Source: Paenibacillus ihbetae
GTDB lineage: Bacteria; Bacillota; Bacilli; Paenibacillales; Paenibacillaceae
Assembly (NCBI RefSeq): GCF_002741055.1
Contig: NZ_CP016809.1
Location: 3,512,501 to 3,576,500, forward strand
Direction: 5' to 3'
Length of the DNA: 64,000 nucleotides
Shown piece after piece: positions 26,451 to 34,812 of this stretch. Position numbers and translations under genes: made by a program. Position 1 is the stretch's first letter, and each line of letters opens with the position of its first letter. The notes beneath the pieces are model-generated. The model searched no databases. It was not told the DNA's origin and saw nothing but the letters and a program-made list of their open reading frames with translations.

Positions 26451-27083
26451 TCACTTATCCCCATCATGCAATCGCTCCAGCAAACCCAGCTCATAGCCTT
26501 TAGAAACCGCACCAATCCTCGTCTTGACACCGAGTTTCCGGTTAATGGCCGTCATGTGGTATTCAACCGTCCGTTGACTCATCAACAACGCCGTTGCAAT
26601 TTCCTTGTTTGTTTTCTCTAGAGCGATGTGCTTTAACACCTCCCGTTCCGTCGGTGTCAACTGGTCGGTTCTGGGGAGAGCAGTCATCCGCTCCGATACC
26701 AACCGGTGACCGAGCAGGCTCTGCCGAATGGCATTCATGATTTGCGGGTAGGTCGCTTGCTTGGACAAATAAGCATGCACGCCGATCTCAAAAGCTTTAT
26801 GTACATATTCGTCGTACTCGTATCCCGATAATACGATCAGCTTGACTGAAATGCCATAAGTCCGTTTTAGCTCCTCCAGCACCTCGAATCCGTTCATGCC
26901 GGGCATCGAGATATCCATAACGACGACATCCGGATGCAGCAATGCGATTTGAGACAATAGTTCGCGAGGGTCATTGAATGTTCCGGCTACACGAATATCT
27001 GATTCCCGCTCAAGTCGATTTTTCAACCCCTCCATGACTAGTGGATGGTCATCCAGCAGTACCACCTTGATGGGCTGCTCCAT
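26451..27083 (-). CDS. NarL/ComA-type response regulator
   Basis: A 210-residue response regulator. The receiver has acidic pocket Asp11/Asp12, phospho-acceptor Asp57 in VVVMDISMPGMNGFE, and the switch Lys in AYLSKQA. A LuxR-type HTH occupies the last 60 residues (LTPTEREVLKHIALEKTNKEIATALLMSQRTVEYHMTAINRKLGV). The start overlaps the 3' end of the kinase gene by 35 nt, showing coupling. The domain pair matches B. subtilis ComA and the DesR/LiaR group. A ComA-box-like repeat lies upstream of this operon. Confidence 0.94.
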   Translation of the reverse strand: MEQPIKVVLLDDHPLVMEGLKNRLERESDIRVAGTFNDPRELLSQIALLHPDVVVMDISMPGMNGFEVLEELKRTYGISVKLIVLSGYEYDEYVHKAFEIGVHAYLSKQATYPQIMNAIRQSLLGHRLVSERMTALPRTDQLTPTEREVLKHIALEKTNKEIATALLMSQRTVEYHMTAINRKLGVKTRIGAVSKGYELGLLERLHDGDK

Positions 27084-29319
27084 GCTCTGAACTCCCTTCC
27101 TGCTTCGGCAGCCAAACGTGGACGTTTGTCCCGCGCCCGGTTGCCGAGTTAATATCGATATCACCCTTGAATTGTGCAACCTGGCTTCCGATCGTGGCGA
27201 GCCCGAATCCGCGCCCGCCTGCAGCAACCGGATCTATTCCGATGCCGTCATCTTTGATTTGACAGTGGACCGCGTCATGGGTTTCCCATAAACGTATAGT
27301 CAGATTGTCCGCCTTGGCGTGTTTTAACGCATTGTTTGCAAGCTCCCGCACAATACGAAACAATGTGATCTTGTATAACGGAGATAGCGTTTCCGGCAGC
27401 CCATTCACGAGATTAGTCGTCGGCCCGCCATTCTCTTTAATCGTACGCATCAGCCAGCGCAGAGCGTCACCCAGTCCCGCTTGATCGACGATATGTGGAT
27501 ACAAATCATCACAGAGCAGGCGGATGTCGCGCTGTGTATCGTAGAGACATTTCAACCAGATTGCGGTGTGCTGCTTGCTGCATTGTAGCGTATCATGCAA
27601 CTCTTCCAGATCGCGGGAGAGAAAAATAAGGTTTTGCAAAACATGGTCATGCAAATAGTATGACGTTCGAACCTGCTTCGCTTCTTGCGCTTCCACTAGA
27701 CGGTATTCGGATTGATCCCCGGTCAATGTGCCGCGTGCTTGACGCAGCTCATCAAGCAGGGCAGTGTTCGTCAGCAAACGAACGGTTTCCCGCCTCACCT
27801 TATCGATTAACCCGAGCTCCTCCGAGGTGAAAACGGTTCGGTTTTTTTTCGCGCCTAATCCCAAATAGCCTATGATCGGTTCGCCGGGTTGGACAACAAG
27901 GTCCAGCACCTGTTCGAAACCGTGTCCTAACAGTGCTTCCCGCGGAATTGGCTTGCCTGCATCGGCGAATTCCGTGATTTCCGCAAACCGCCCCGTTCCG
28001 TAGATGACGGCTTCAGTATCACGATTCCAGACAAAGCACAACCCCTCTATTTCCGTTACGCTATGGACAAGCTCTGCAGGCATACGCAGCAGGTCGCGGC
28101 TATTGCGGTGTTCTGCCAGCCGGATTGACATCTCCAGCCGTTGTCGGTCAAGCCGGTCTTCACGCCGCTCCCGTTGTCGCTTGATGCTGTTGATGCTCAT
28201 CTGGTGCATCAGCACAAGGATAAGGAATGCGCCGCATAGCACAAGCGTTGTTTTGGAAGCGCTGCTGCGAATGAGAGCAGCGATCAAAATGAGCATCAGC
28301 CCGATATACAAGCTGTGTATGGCCAGTCGTGGAAGATAGAAGCGCATGTCGACCAGCTTCTGTCGTGCCAATAGCGATAATACGGAAGCCGGGAGGATCA
28401 CGAGGCCGGTCAATGCCGTATCCGGGGGCGTCATAAATTCACCCCACAGCAGATCGGGCAGCGCACACAGGAACAAATAGGGCAAGAGACTGAAGGCCAG
28501 CGCGGCCGCAAACGTGAGCAGGCTGTTTTTCTCGGCTCGGTCCATCGCTTTCCAATAGGCAGCCGCAATAGCGAAAATAGCTAGAAATGTTGCGAACAGC
28601 CCCATATGGATGACGCTCCGGGTCCAACCTGGAATAACGCCCAGTGAGAAGATGACCAGGGCATACACGGAGAACAATGCGGCCATTACCCGGTATAAGG
28701 CCAGCACCAGGCTGATCCACCGGGGAACAGATCGGAATACGAAGGAGATGAAAAAAGCCAACAACAGGTAAGGCAACCAGCTCGCCACCATCGGCATAAT
28801 CCATCCGGTCAGCGTGGTCTCCGTCGAGTATACGGACAGCAGTGTCGCTGCCATGGATACATTCAGCGCATAAAATCGACGGACCATATGTGACTCGGGC
28901 TTTTTCCGGTAAGCCACCAGTCCGATGGCAAGCAGCGCCAGCTCCGCGCAACCGGTGAACAACCCCTTGTACACGTCTGATGATTTTGCGCTATTACGCA
29001 TTTCAATCGTGTCCAGTCCATCACGCACGAACAGAAGCGTCCCCGATTGCTTCAAGTATGACTGGCTGCCGAGCTCGATCATATCAATGGGTGCTTTGCC
29101 ATCCACCGCGACGAGCTGATCGCCGATACGAACGCCCCATTGCGCTGCATGGCCTGCATGATCGACGGATGATACGATCCATGCGCCACGATCTTCGCGG
29201 AACAATAAACCGGTATATGGATTTTGGAGCGTAGCGACATGGATATAGGCCGCTGCAACAAGGTATAAAAAGGCCGTTCCGTATACGACCCAGTTGTACT
29301 TCCGCAGAATAGTCGACAA
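27049..29319 (-). CDS. ComP-like membrane sensor histidine kinase with PDZ domain
   Basis: A 756-residue kinase. One helix (residues about 10-28) leads to an extracytoplasmic PDZ-like segment (DHAGHAAQWGVRIGDQLVAVDGKAP, 53-77). About eight or more helices follow from 118 to 372, then a GAF-like region and a HisKA_3 core with His557 in YYLHDHVLQNL. The HATPase has ELANNALKHAKAD (Asn662) and GIGIDP...GRGFGL. The PDZ plus multi-helix sensor resembles ComP, which reads an extracellular peptide. TTG start, 8 nt after AAGGGGG. No pheromone gene was found beside it. Confidence 0.92.
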   Translation of the reverse strand: MSTILRKYNWVVYGTAFLYLVAAAYIHVATLQNPYTGLLFREDRGAWIVSSVDHAGHAAQWGVRIGDQLVAVDGKAPIDMIELGSQSYLKQSGTLLFVRDGLDTIEMRNSAKSSDVYKGLFTGCAELALLAIGLVAYRKKPESHMVRRFYALNVSMAATLLSVYSTETTLTGWIMPMVASWLPYLLLAFFISFVFRSVPRWISLVLALYRVMAALFSVYALVIFSLGVIPGWTRSVIHMGLFATFLAIFAIAAAYWKAMDRAEKNSLLTFAAALAFSLLPYLFLCALPDLLWGEFMTPPDTALTGLVILPASVLSLLARQKLVDMRFYLPRLAIHSLYIGLMLILIAALIRSSASKTTLVLCGAFLILVLMHQMSINSIKRQRERREDRLDRQRLEMSIRLAEHRNSRDLLRMPAELVHSVTEIEGLCFVWNRDTEAVIYGTGRFAEITEFADAGKPIPREALLGHGFEQVLDLVVQPGEPIIGYLGLGAKKNRTVFTSEELGLIDKVRRETVRLLTNTALLDELRQARGTLTGDQSEYRLVEAQEAKQVRTSYYLHDHVLQNLIFLSRDLEELHDTLQCSKQHTAIWLKCLYDTQRDIRLLCDDLYPHIVDQAGLGDALRWLMRTIKENGGPTTNLVNGLPETLSPLYKITLFRIVRELANNALKHAKADNLTIRLWETHDAVHCQIKDDGIGIDPVAAGGRGFGLATIGSQVAQFKGDIDINSATGRGTNVHVWLPKQEGSSEHGAAHQGGTAG

Positions 29320-29389
29320 GCTGCAACCCCCTTGCTGCCATTGTACTATCTTTTTGGCTGTGGTTGAACGACAAACAGGTTTGCCTGCG

Positions 29390-30202
29390 TCACACCCCTA
29401 CCAGATAGAGTGTAATGGCTCCCCACAAAAAGTTGGTGAACAGATGGAACAGGATGGCTACATAAATATTTTTCCGCAGCTTGACCAAAATTTCGAACGG
29501 AGTAACGATTGCCAGAGGCAAGAGGGCCCAGTTGATGGGAGCCTGCCACATGTGGTAGAAATAGAAAATGAAGGAGATCCACAGCCAGTCAAACTTTAAG
29601 CGTCCCACTTTACGCAGCAGATAGCCACGGAAATAAATTTCTTCCCCGATGAAATTGCCGACAAGGCCGACCAGAAGCAGCGGTAACGGGAAATCGTAAT
29701 ATCCCTGGTTGAAAATATGCCATTCTCCCATATGAAGCGCAGAAAACCCGTTCAACCACTCAAACAGCGGTGTATACACATATCTCATGTAAGGCAGCGA
29801 AAGTATTGTGAACAGCGCAGTCAAGAGGGGCAGAACGGTCAGTATTCCCTTCAGATCGAATTTTCCAAAACCAAGGTAAACAAGGGACTGTTTGAACGAC
29901 AGCCCGTCTTTGAAGCGGAGCATCAAAAAAGGAAAGAGCATATGCCATCCGATCGACATCACGACGAGAGCAATAAACTGTACATAAACAGAGGATAGAC
30001 CCGTCCACTTCATTAGCGGCTCACGCAACGGAAAGGTGAATAAGTACGCGATCAGACCGGGGAGAAGGCCAAGAAACAGATAGAACGCGATTTGCTTCTT
30101 CGTCTTGGCTTCATATGAGCGTACGAAACGGACATAATCAGGATCAGACAAATTGAAGAAATGAATGATTTTCTGATAGAACGTTGACGGCATTTTAGGC
30201 AT
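29390..30202 (-). CDS. CPBP-family (CAAX-like) intramembrane metalloprotease
   Basis: A 270-residue integral membrane protein with about seven helices. The family motifs are present: GEEIYFRGYLL (EExxxR), FYFYHMW for motif 2 and LFHLFTNFLW for motif 3, which together build the intramembrane Glu/His active site. Such proteins cleave prenylated or membrane-embedded substrates and in Firmicutes often sit in peptide-pheromone or bacteriocin-immunity loci. It is first in a minus-strand unit with the ComP-like kinase (70 bp gap) and the regulator. Start 8 nt after TGGAGGG; a start six codons earlier is weaker. Confidence 0.88.
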   Translation of the reverse strand: MPKMPSTFYQKIIHFFNLSDPDYVRFVRSYEAKTKKQIAFYLFLGLLPGLIAYLFTFPLREPLMKWTGLSSVYVQFIALVVMSIGWHMLFPFLMLRFKDGLSFKQSLVYLGFGKFDLKGILTVLPLLTALFTILSLPYMRYVYTPLFEWLNGFSALHMGEWHIFNQGYYDFPLPLLLVGLVGNFIGEEIYFRGYLLRKVGRLKFDWLWISFIFYFYHMWQAPINWALLPLAIVTPFEILVKLRKNIYVAILFHLFTNFLWGAITLYLVGV

Positions 30203-30254
30203 AAGAATAACCCTCCACATAAGGATACCAATTCAATGGCTGTTTATGTTCCTT

Positions 30255-30260
30255 ATTATA
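30255..30260 (-). promoter_or_regulatory. -10 element of the CPBP-kinase-regulator operon
   Basis: TATAAT on the minus strand, about 50 bp before the protease start. No good -35 lies 16-18 bp upstream (ATTTCC or TTTCCT), as expected for a promoter needing an activator. Confidence 0.5.
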
Positions 30261-30326
30261 GAGGGCTTAGATGAGGAGGAAATCCGTATTCCCCAACGAT
30301 TCCGAGGGGGAAGCACGCCGAATTTT

Positions 30327-30342
30327 TTGCGTGATCACGCAG
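30327..30342. promoter_or_regulatory. ComA-box-like 6-4-6 inverted repeat
   Basis: TTGCGT-GATC-ACGCAG: an almost perfect inverted repeat with the same 6-4-6 layout and TTGCG start as the B. subtilis ComA box (TTGCGG-N4-CCGCAA). The inner 14 bp are a perfect palindrome. It lies about 70 bp upstream of the -10, a usual activator position. It is a candidate target of the ComA-like regulator of the same operon. Confidence 0.55.
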
Positions 30343-30529
30343 CGGATTTTTGCCGGCCAACGTGGAATGAATTGAACTCGTACCCAAATCAACCATTTAT
30401 TTCACCGTGATGCTCATATTGCCTAGTCCAGTTTAAAAAGATAGAATGTTCGATCCCCAGGGATCTCACAATGGATTTCAAGCTTTATCGCACATGTTAA
30501 CGAGGACGTGGTCCATAGCTGCTTTTTTT

Positions 30530-30539
30530 GGGGGGGGGG
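30530..30539. repeat. G10 homopolymer after T7
   Basis: Ten G residues follow seven T residues just beyond the stop of the AT-rich orphan gene. There is no stem before it, so it is not a normal terminator on either strand. The tract is prone to slippage or sequencing error. Confidence 0.6.
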
Positions 30540-30543
30540 AATC

Positions 30544-31176
30544 CTAATTATCAATTAAATCCTTAACCTCAAAGATATCTTTGTTTAAATTTGAAAGTGC
30601 AGTCGCGTATTCTGATTGGGCAACAAATTCCTTAGGATAGCTCGTAATATTATACAGACTCACATCTTTTGTAGATTCTGAAGTTAATTGAGTGCTTATT
30701 TTTGCGAGTAATTCTTTTATCTTTTCCCAATTATCAGGGAGCTTTGCGTTATCCCGTTGAGTAAAGAAATATCTGTTTAATTTATAGATCATCGTCTGCA
30801 AATTTTTATTCGTTTCAACAATGTTATGAAGCTCATGATTATACTCATTGCTGTCCAAACCTTGGATTAACACTTCTAAATTTGAATAGTAATCAGTACT
30901 GTTTCCTATTAAAAATCCCTGTGATAATAAGAAGGCATCATTTGTTTTACTATACTTATCATTTTCTAGCTCCAATAACAATCTATACGTGCTTTGAATA
31001 CGACTCGAATAATCCGTAAATATATTGTAGCTATTGTTATTGTCGTGGATCGGTTGAGAAGTTACAGGCAGTTTGTCCCCACCAACTCGGTTGGATACAA
31101 CAAATTGGAGCAGGTTTGAAATCAGTACAAGTACGGTAGTTATTATAATCCACTTTAGTAAGTATCTTTTCTTCAT
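30544..31176 (-). CDS. membrane-anchored hypothetical protein, AT-rich orphan
   Basis: Not recognised. A 210-residue protein with one N-terminal membrane segment (KWIIITTVLVLISNLLQFVV, residues 9-28) and a hydrophilic, probably helical extracytoplasmic part rich in Asn, Ser, Tyr and Leu (DYSSRIQSTYRLLLELENDK; IVETNKNLQTMIYKLNRYFF). No catalytic motif is visible. Base and codon use are strikingly AT-rich compared with both neighbours, which suggests recent acquisition. A GGGGGGAAGTGAA ribosome site precedes ATG. It could be a sensor-like or immunity-like surface protein; this is a guess. Confidence 0.75.
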   Translation of the reverse strand: MKKRYLLKWIIITTVLVLISNLLQFVVSNRVGGDKLPVTSQPIHDNNNSYNIFTDYSSRIQSTYRLLLELENDKYSKTNDAFLLSQGFLIGNSTDYYSNLEVLIQGLDSNEYNHELHNIVETNKNLQTMIYKLNRYFFTQRDNAKLPDNWEKIKELLAKISTQLTSESTKDVSLYNITSYPKEFVAQSEYATALSNLNKDIFEVKDLIDN

Positions 31177-31449
31177 TTCACTTCCCCCTTATCTTGCATT
31201 TGTTTTGCCTTTCACCAGACAAGAGCAGCCCTTTATCATTTTGCCATTCGCTTCATATATTCCTTTTTATTGTCTTCTCTGCAACCTGTGCCTTATAATC
31301 ATCATGCATCAATTGAAAACGCATTCGCGTGGGAATGGAATCGAATTCATTCATAACCGTAACCAATCATGTAACCATAACCAGACATCAAAATGAAGCT
31401 AAGCAGCTGAAGCATAAGCCGTATTTTACGCGGGAAGAGGGAGGTTCCT

Positions 31450-33219
31450 ATGCAGGAGCTTGCGCTCCATCTGTTCGAACGGATGGGCATGCTGCTCATC
31501 CTTGCCTTTATATTGACCCGAATTCCGCTGTTCCGCCAATTACTCGATCGGAAGGGGATATCGGGCGTTCAAAGCGTGTTTTACTCCTGCCTCTTCGGGC
31601 TCTTCGGCATTCTAGGCACGTATGCCGGGGTGGTCGTAGAGGAGGAGGGCATCAGCACCTCCTTTTGGCTGATGCCCCTGACGAAGGATCAGGCGCTGGC
31701 CCATGCCGCCCTGGTCGGCGTTGTGATCGGAGGATTGATGGGCGGTCCCCGAGTCGGCTTCGGCGGAGGTCTTCTGGCGGGAGCGCATCTTCTCTATATG
31801 GGCGGCTATACAGGACTGGCAGGTGCCATTACGGCACCGCTGATCGGCGTGCTTGCCGGCGGCGTCGCCCGCTTCTTCGCGCAGGAGCGGGTGGTCTCCC
31901 CGGCGAAGGCGCTGTTTGTCGGCATGTTTGCCGAGGTGCTGTTCATGGGTGTCATCCTGATCTGTGCTGAAGATTCCTTAAAGGCGATCGAGCTCGTAAA
32001 TCTGATCGGTCTGCCGATGGTGCTGACGAACAGCATCTCGATCGCCGTGTTCACGACGATGCTGCGGGTGGCGCTTGCCGAAGAGGAACGGGCCGCGGCG
32101 TACGAGACGGAGAAGGCGCTTCACATCGCCGAAGCAGCCCTTCCTCATCTGAAGCAAGGATTGACGTACCGGACGGCACAGGCGGTGGCCGATCTGCTGC
32201 TAAGGGAGCTCAAGACAACGACCGCCGTCGCGGTCACCGACACCGAGCGGCTCCTTGCCCATGCGGGGGCGGCCAGCCGGACCATTGAGCCAGGAGAAGA
32301 GATCAGCTCCTCTATGGCGAAAAATGTGATCGCAACCGGCGAGCTCCATGTAGTGGATCATGCCGAGGATATCCAGCCGCAGCATCCGTCGCTCGGCGCC
32401 GCGATCCTCGTCCCGATGCTGGAAGGCAGCCAGATTGTCGGCGTCATCCAGCTGTACTTCAAGCGGCCACAGGATATCGGGCGGGTCGAGCTGGCGATGG
32501 CCCGGGGGCTGGGCCAGCTGATCTCTTATCAGCTTGGCGCCACCTCCCACGAGAATATGGCCAAGCTCATGAAAGAGGCGGAGCTGAAGCTGCTCCAAGC
32601 CCAGATCCACCCGCATTTTCTGTATAATACGCTGAATGCGATTCACTCCCTGATTCGGTCGGACCCGCAGCTGGCGAGGCATGCGACGATGCAGCTGGGC
32701 GCGTTCATGCGTCTGAATGCCAAGCTAATGGCCTCGCGTAGAGCGACGGTCCGCGAGGAAATGGAGCTCTTGCGTGCCTACCTGGACATTATTCAGATCC
32801 GGTTCGAGGACCAGTTCACGTTTCATTTCGAGATAGAACCGGGACTCGAGGAGCTGCAAATACCGCCCGCCACGCTGCAAATGCTGGTCGAGAACAGCAT
32901 CAAGCACGGCCTGCGCCATACGGCAAGCGGCGGTCTCATTAGGCTGACGCTCAGGCGCGACGGGGATATGGCCGTCGTCCTGCTGGAGGACAACGGGTCA
33001 GGCATATCGCCGGGCTTGCTTGATCATCTCGGAGAACGGCCTCTTCACGAGAGCGGCGGGACGGGAATCGGCATTTACAATATCAATCAGAGGCTAATGG
33101 GAATGTACGGCCGGGAAGCCAGGCTTATCATCGAAAATAGGGCGGAGGGCGGATTGCGCATATCGTTCCGCATCCCCTGCAGCATACCGGAAGGGAGTCG
33201 TTACCGTGAAGCGAATTAA
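31450..33219 (+). CDS. lytS: LytS-type sensor histidine kinase
   Basis: A 589-residue kinase: 5TMR-LYT membrane sensor (residues about 5-210, with GGPRVGFGGGLLAGAHLLYMGGYTG), a GAF-like domain (about 230-360), then a His_kinase domain with QIHPHFLYNTLN (phospho-acceptor His387), VENSIKHGL and a GTGIGIYNINQRL ATP site. LytS/BtsS/YpdA kinases of this build respond to pyruvate or related signals and control carboxylate transporters. Start after GGGAGG. It overlaps the regulator gene by 14 nt. Confidence 0.94.
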   Translation: MQELALHLFERMGMLLILAFILTRIPLFRQLLDRKGISGVQSVFYSCLFGLFGILGTYAGVVVEEEGISTSFWLMPLTKDQALAHAALVGVVIGGLMGGPRVGFGGGLLAGAHLLYMGGYTGLAGAITAPLIGVLAGGVARFFAQERVVSPAKALFVGMFAEVLFMGVILICAEDSLKAIELVNLIGLPMVLTNSISIAVFTTMLRVALAEEERAAAYETEKALHIAEAALPHLKQGLTYRTAQAVADLLLRELKTTTAVAVTDTERLLAHAGAASRTIEPGEEISSSMAKNVIATGELHVVDHAEDIQPQHPSLGAAILVPMLEGSQIVGVIQLYFKRPQDIGRVELAMARGLGQLISYQLGATSHENMAKLMKEAELKLLQAQIHPHFLYNTLNAIHSLIRSDPQLARHATMQLGAFMRLNAKLMASRRATVREEMELLRAYLDIIQIRFEDQFTFHFEIEPGLEELQIPPATLQMLVENSIKHGLRHTASGGLIRLTLRRDGDMAVVLLEDNGSGISPGLLDHLGERPLHESGGTGIGIYNINQRLMGMYGREARLIIENRAEGGLRISFRIPCSIPEGSRYREAN

Positions 33220-34006
33220 AGTGATGATCGCCGAAGATGAACGGCTGGCAAGAGAAGAGCTGGCCTATTTGCTCGAGCAGGAGCCGGATATCGAGATGCT
33301 GCCTTATGCGTCGAGCGGAAGGGAGCTGCTGGAGCTCGCTGCCCGGTGGCAGCCCGATGTCGTATTCCTTGATGTCCATATGCCGGAGCTGGAAGGCCTG
33401 CAGGCTGCGCGGATGCTCAAAGCCTCGCCGCACTCGCCGCTCATCGTGTTCACGACCGCTTATGACGAATATGCCGTTGAGGCATTCGGCTTGAATGCGA
33501 TCGATTATTTGCTGAAGCCATACAGTCATATCCGCTTTAAGGAATCGCTCGAGCGGATCCGCGCCAGGTATGCCGGAAATCAGGGACTGTCAGGCGCGAC
33601 TGTGCCTGCAGCCGTCCATGCACGGCCCGGGGGGCTGCAGCCGCCGGAAGCCAAGGCCGGCAAAATGAGCGGATTGCTGCTTCTGGACGACGGCGACAAG
33701 CATGTGCTGGTCGATCCCGAGGCGATTCTTTACGCCGTTAGGGAAGAGCGGATCGTCGCCATTCACACGGCGGAAGGACAGCGGATCATGAGCAAGCAGA
33801 CCTTGCAGGAGCTGGAAGAGCGACTGGCCGGTTATTCGTTCTTCCGGCCGCACCGGAGCTATCTGGTGAACGTGAACCGCATTGCCGAGCTGTCGCCCTG
33901 GACGAACGGGGCTTATAACATTGTCATGAAGGACGAGACGCGGACGGTGATCCCGTTATCCAGAGAGGCGGCCAAGGATTTATTCCGCCTGCTGCGAAAG
34001 GTGTAG
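33206..34006 (+). CDS. lytR: LytR/AlgR-type response regulator with LytTR domain
   Basis: A 266-residue regulator. Receiver: acidic pair Glu10/Asp11, phospho-acceptor Asp56 in VVFLDVHMPELEGL, Lys in DYLLKPY. The C-terminal LytTR DNA-binding domain includes ILYAVREERIVAIHTAEGQ and LEERLAGYSFFRPHRSYLVNVNRI. GTG start with GGAAGGGAG upstream, inside the end of lytS. LytTR proteins bind two direct repeats about two helical turns apart; such a pair is found before the DUF485-actP genes downstream. Confidence 0.94.
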   Translation: MKRIKVMIAEDERLAREELAYLLEQEPDIEMLPYASSGRELLELAARWQPDVVFLDVHMPELEGLQAARMLKASPHSPLIVFTTAYDEYAVEAFGLNAIDYLLKPYSHIRFKESLERIRARYAGNQGLSGATVPAAVHARPGGLQPPEAKAGKMSGLLLLDDGDKHVLVDPEAILYAVREERIVAIHTAEGQRIMSKQTLQELEERLAGYSFFRPHRSYLVNVNRIAELSPWTNGAYNIVMKDETRTVIPLSREAAKDLFRLLRKV

Positions 34007-34036
34007 ACCTTCAGCGACCCCGGCTTCATGAAGCGT

Positions 34037-34310
34037 TTTGCTTCCCCTGCGTAGGGCAGAATGCATTTCGATGCAAACTCGCTTCTCTGGGCGTCGACAG
34101 CACACGCTCGATGCAGAGTTCGCTTCTCGATGCGTCGGCAGCACGCGCTCGATGCAGTCGCTACCCCCTGCGTCGGCAGCACACACTCGATGAAGTCTCT
34201 ACCCCCTGCGTCGGTAGAATGCATCTGATACGTTAAATGCTTCCCCTTGGCGTCAGCTGAATACGTGTTCGATCCGCTGAGCCATTTCCCCCCGGTATCG
34301 GCTAACGCCT
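34037..34310. repeat. degenerate tandem repeats of about 40 bp
   Basis: About six or seven decayed units follow each other. The best-kept core is CCCCTGCGTCGGCAGCACAC followed by CTCGATGCAG. Copies 2-5 (34075-34235) are the clearest; outer copies are more diverged. The array lies between the lytR stop and the promoter of the DUF485-actP genes and encodes no credible protein; an open minus frame merely translates the repeats. Confidence 0.75.
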
Positions 34311-34360
34311 GAATTTCAGGTTGGAAACGGTAGTAAACGGCACTTTCCAGACGGCAAATT

Positions 34361-34396
34361 CGGCGTTTCGCGCAGCTCATCCGACGCTTTGCGCAG
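34361..34396 (+). promoter_or_regulatory. LytTR-type direct repeats upstream of DUF485-actP
   Basis: CGGCGTTTCGCGCAG and CGACGCTTTGCGCAG (12 of 15 identical) start exactly 21 bp apart, two helical turns. They lie just upstream of the -35 position of a promoter with a TATAAT -10 at 34426-34431 but no -35 match. This is the layout of LytTR-activated promoters, and lytSR is the adjacent upstream operon. Confidence 0.65.
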
Positions 34397-34435
34397 GAGC
34401 GGTAGTAGGAGCCGCGGCTGCCGTATATAATCGAT

Positions 34436-34449
34436 TTAAAGCGCTTACA
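34436..34449 (+). promoter_or_regulatory. cre (CcpA) site over the start of the DUF485-actP transcript
   Basis: TTAAAGCGCTTACA matches the cre consensus TGWAANCGNTNWCA at all but the second base. It lies 5-18 bp downstream of the TATAAT -10, a position where CcpA blocks transcription. Confidence 0.6.
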
Positions 34450-34502
34450 ATTGAAAAGGCGCAGGTTAATCCGAATTTCCGCCATGGATGGAGGGGAAAG
34501 TA

Positions 34503-34808
34503 ATGGAAGCGAAGGAAAAAGGCTATACGGAAGTATGGCACTCGGACAAATTCAAAACGCTGCTCTCCCGCAAGAAACGATTCATTGTCCCGATGACGGT
34601 ATTTTTCCTGCTGTTTTATTTCGCATTGCCGATTCTTACGTCATACACCGACGTGCTGAATCGTCCGGCCGTAGGACCGATCACGTGGGCCTGGGTGTTT
34701 GCGTTCGCGCAGTTCATCATGACTTGGGTCTTGTGCATCCTATACTCCCGCAAGGCTTCGCAGTTCGACCGAATTGCCGATGAGATCAAAAAGGATATGG
34801 GGGCATAG
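34503..34808 (+). CDS. DUF485 membrane protein, partner of ActP
   Basis: A 101-residue protein with two membrane helices (FIVPMTVFFLLFYFALPIL and WAWVFAFAQFIMTWVLCILYS). DUF485 (YjcH-like) proteins are almost always encoded directly before an ActP-type symporter, as here with 4 bp between the genes. It may be an accessory subunit. Start after GGAGGGG. Confidence 0.93.
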   Translation: MEAKEKGYTEVWHSDKFKTLLSRKKRFIVPMTVFFLLFYFALPILTSYTDVLNRPAVGPITWAWVFAFAQFIMTWVLCILYSRKASQFDRIADEIKKDMGA

Positions 34809-34812
34809 GCAT

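Noticed and set aside
26451..31176. CPBP-kinase-regulator region considered as a bacteriocin or lanthipeptide cluster
   Set aside because: No precursor peptide, modification enzyme or dedicated exporter is visible in the flanks.
34037..34310. Tandem repeats considered as a CRISPR array
   Set aside because: Units abut or overlap and diverge steadily; there are no constant repeats with unique spacers and no cas genes.
33913..34485. Minus-strand 190-codon open frame with repeated Cys-rich text
   Set aside because: It covers the end of lytR, the tandem repeats and the actP promoter; the apparent protein repeats are only the translated DNA repeats.
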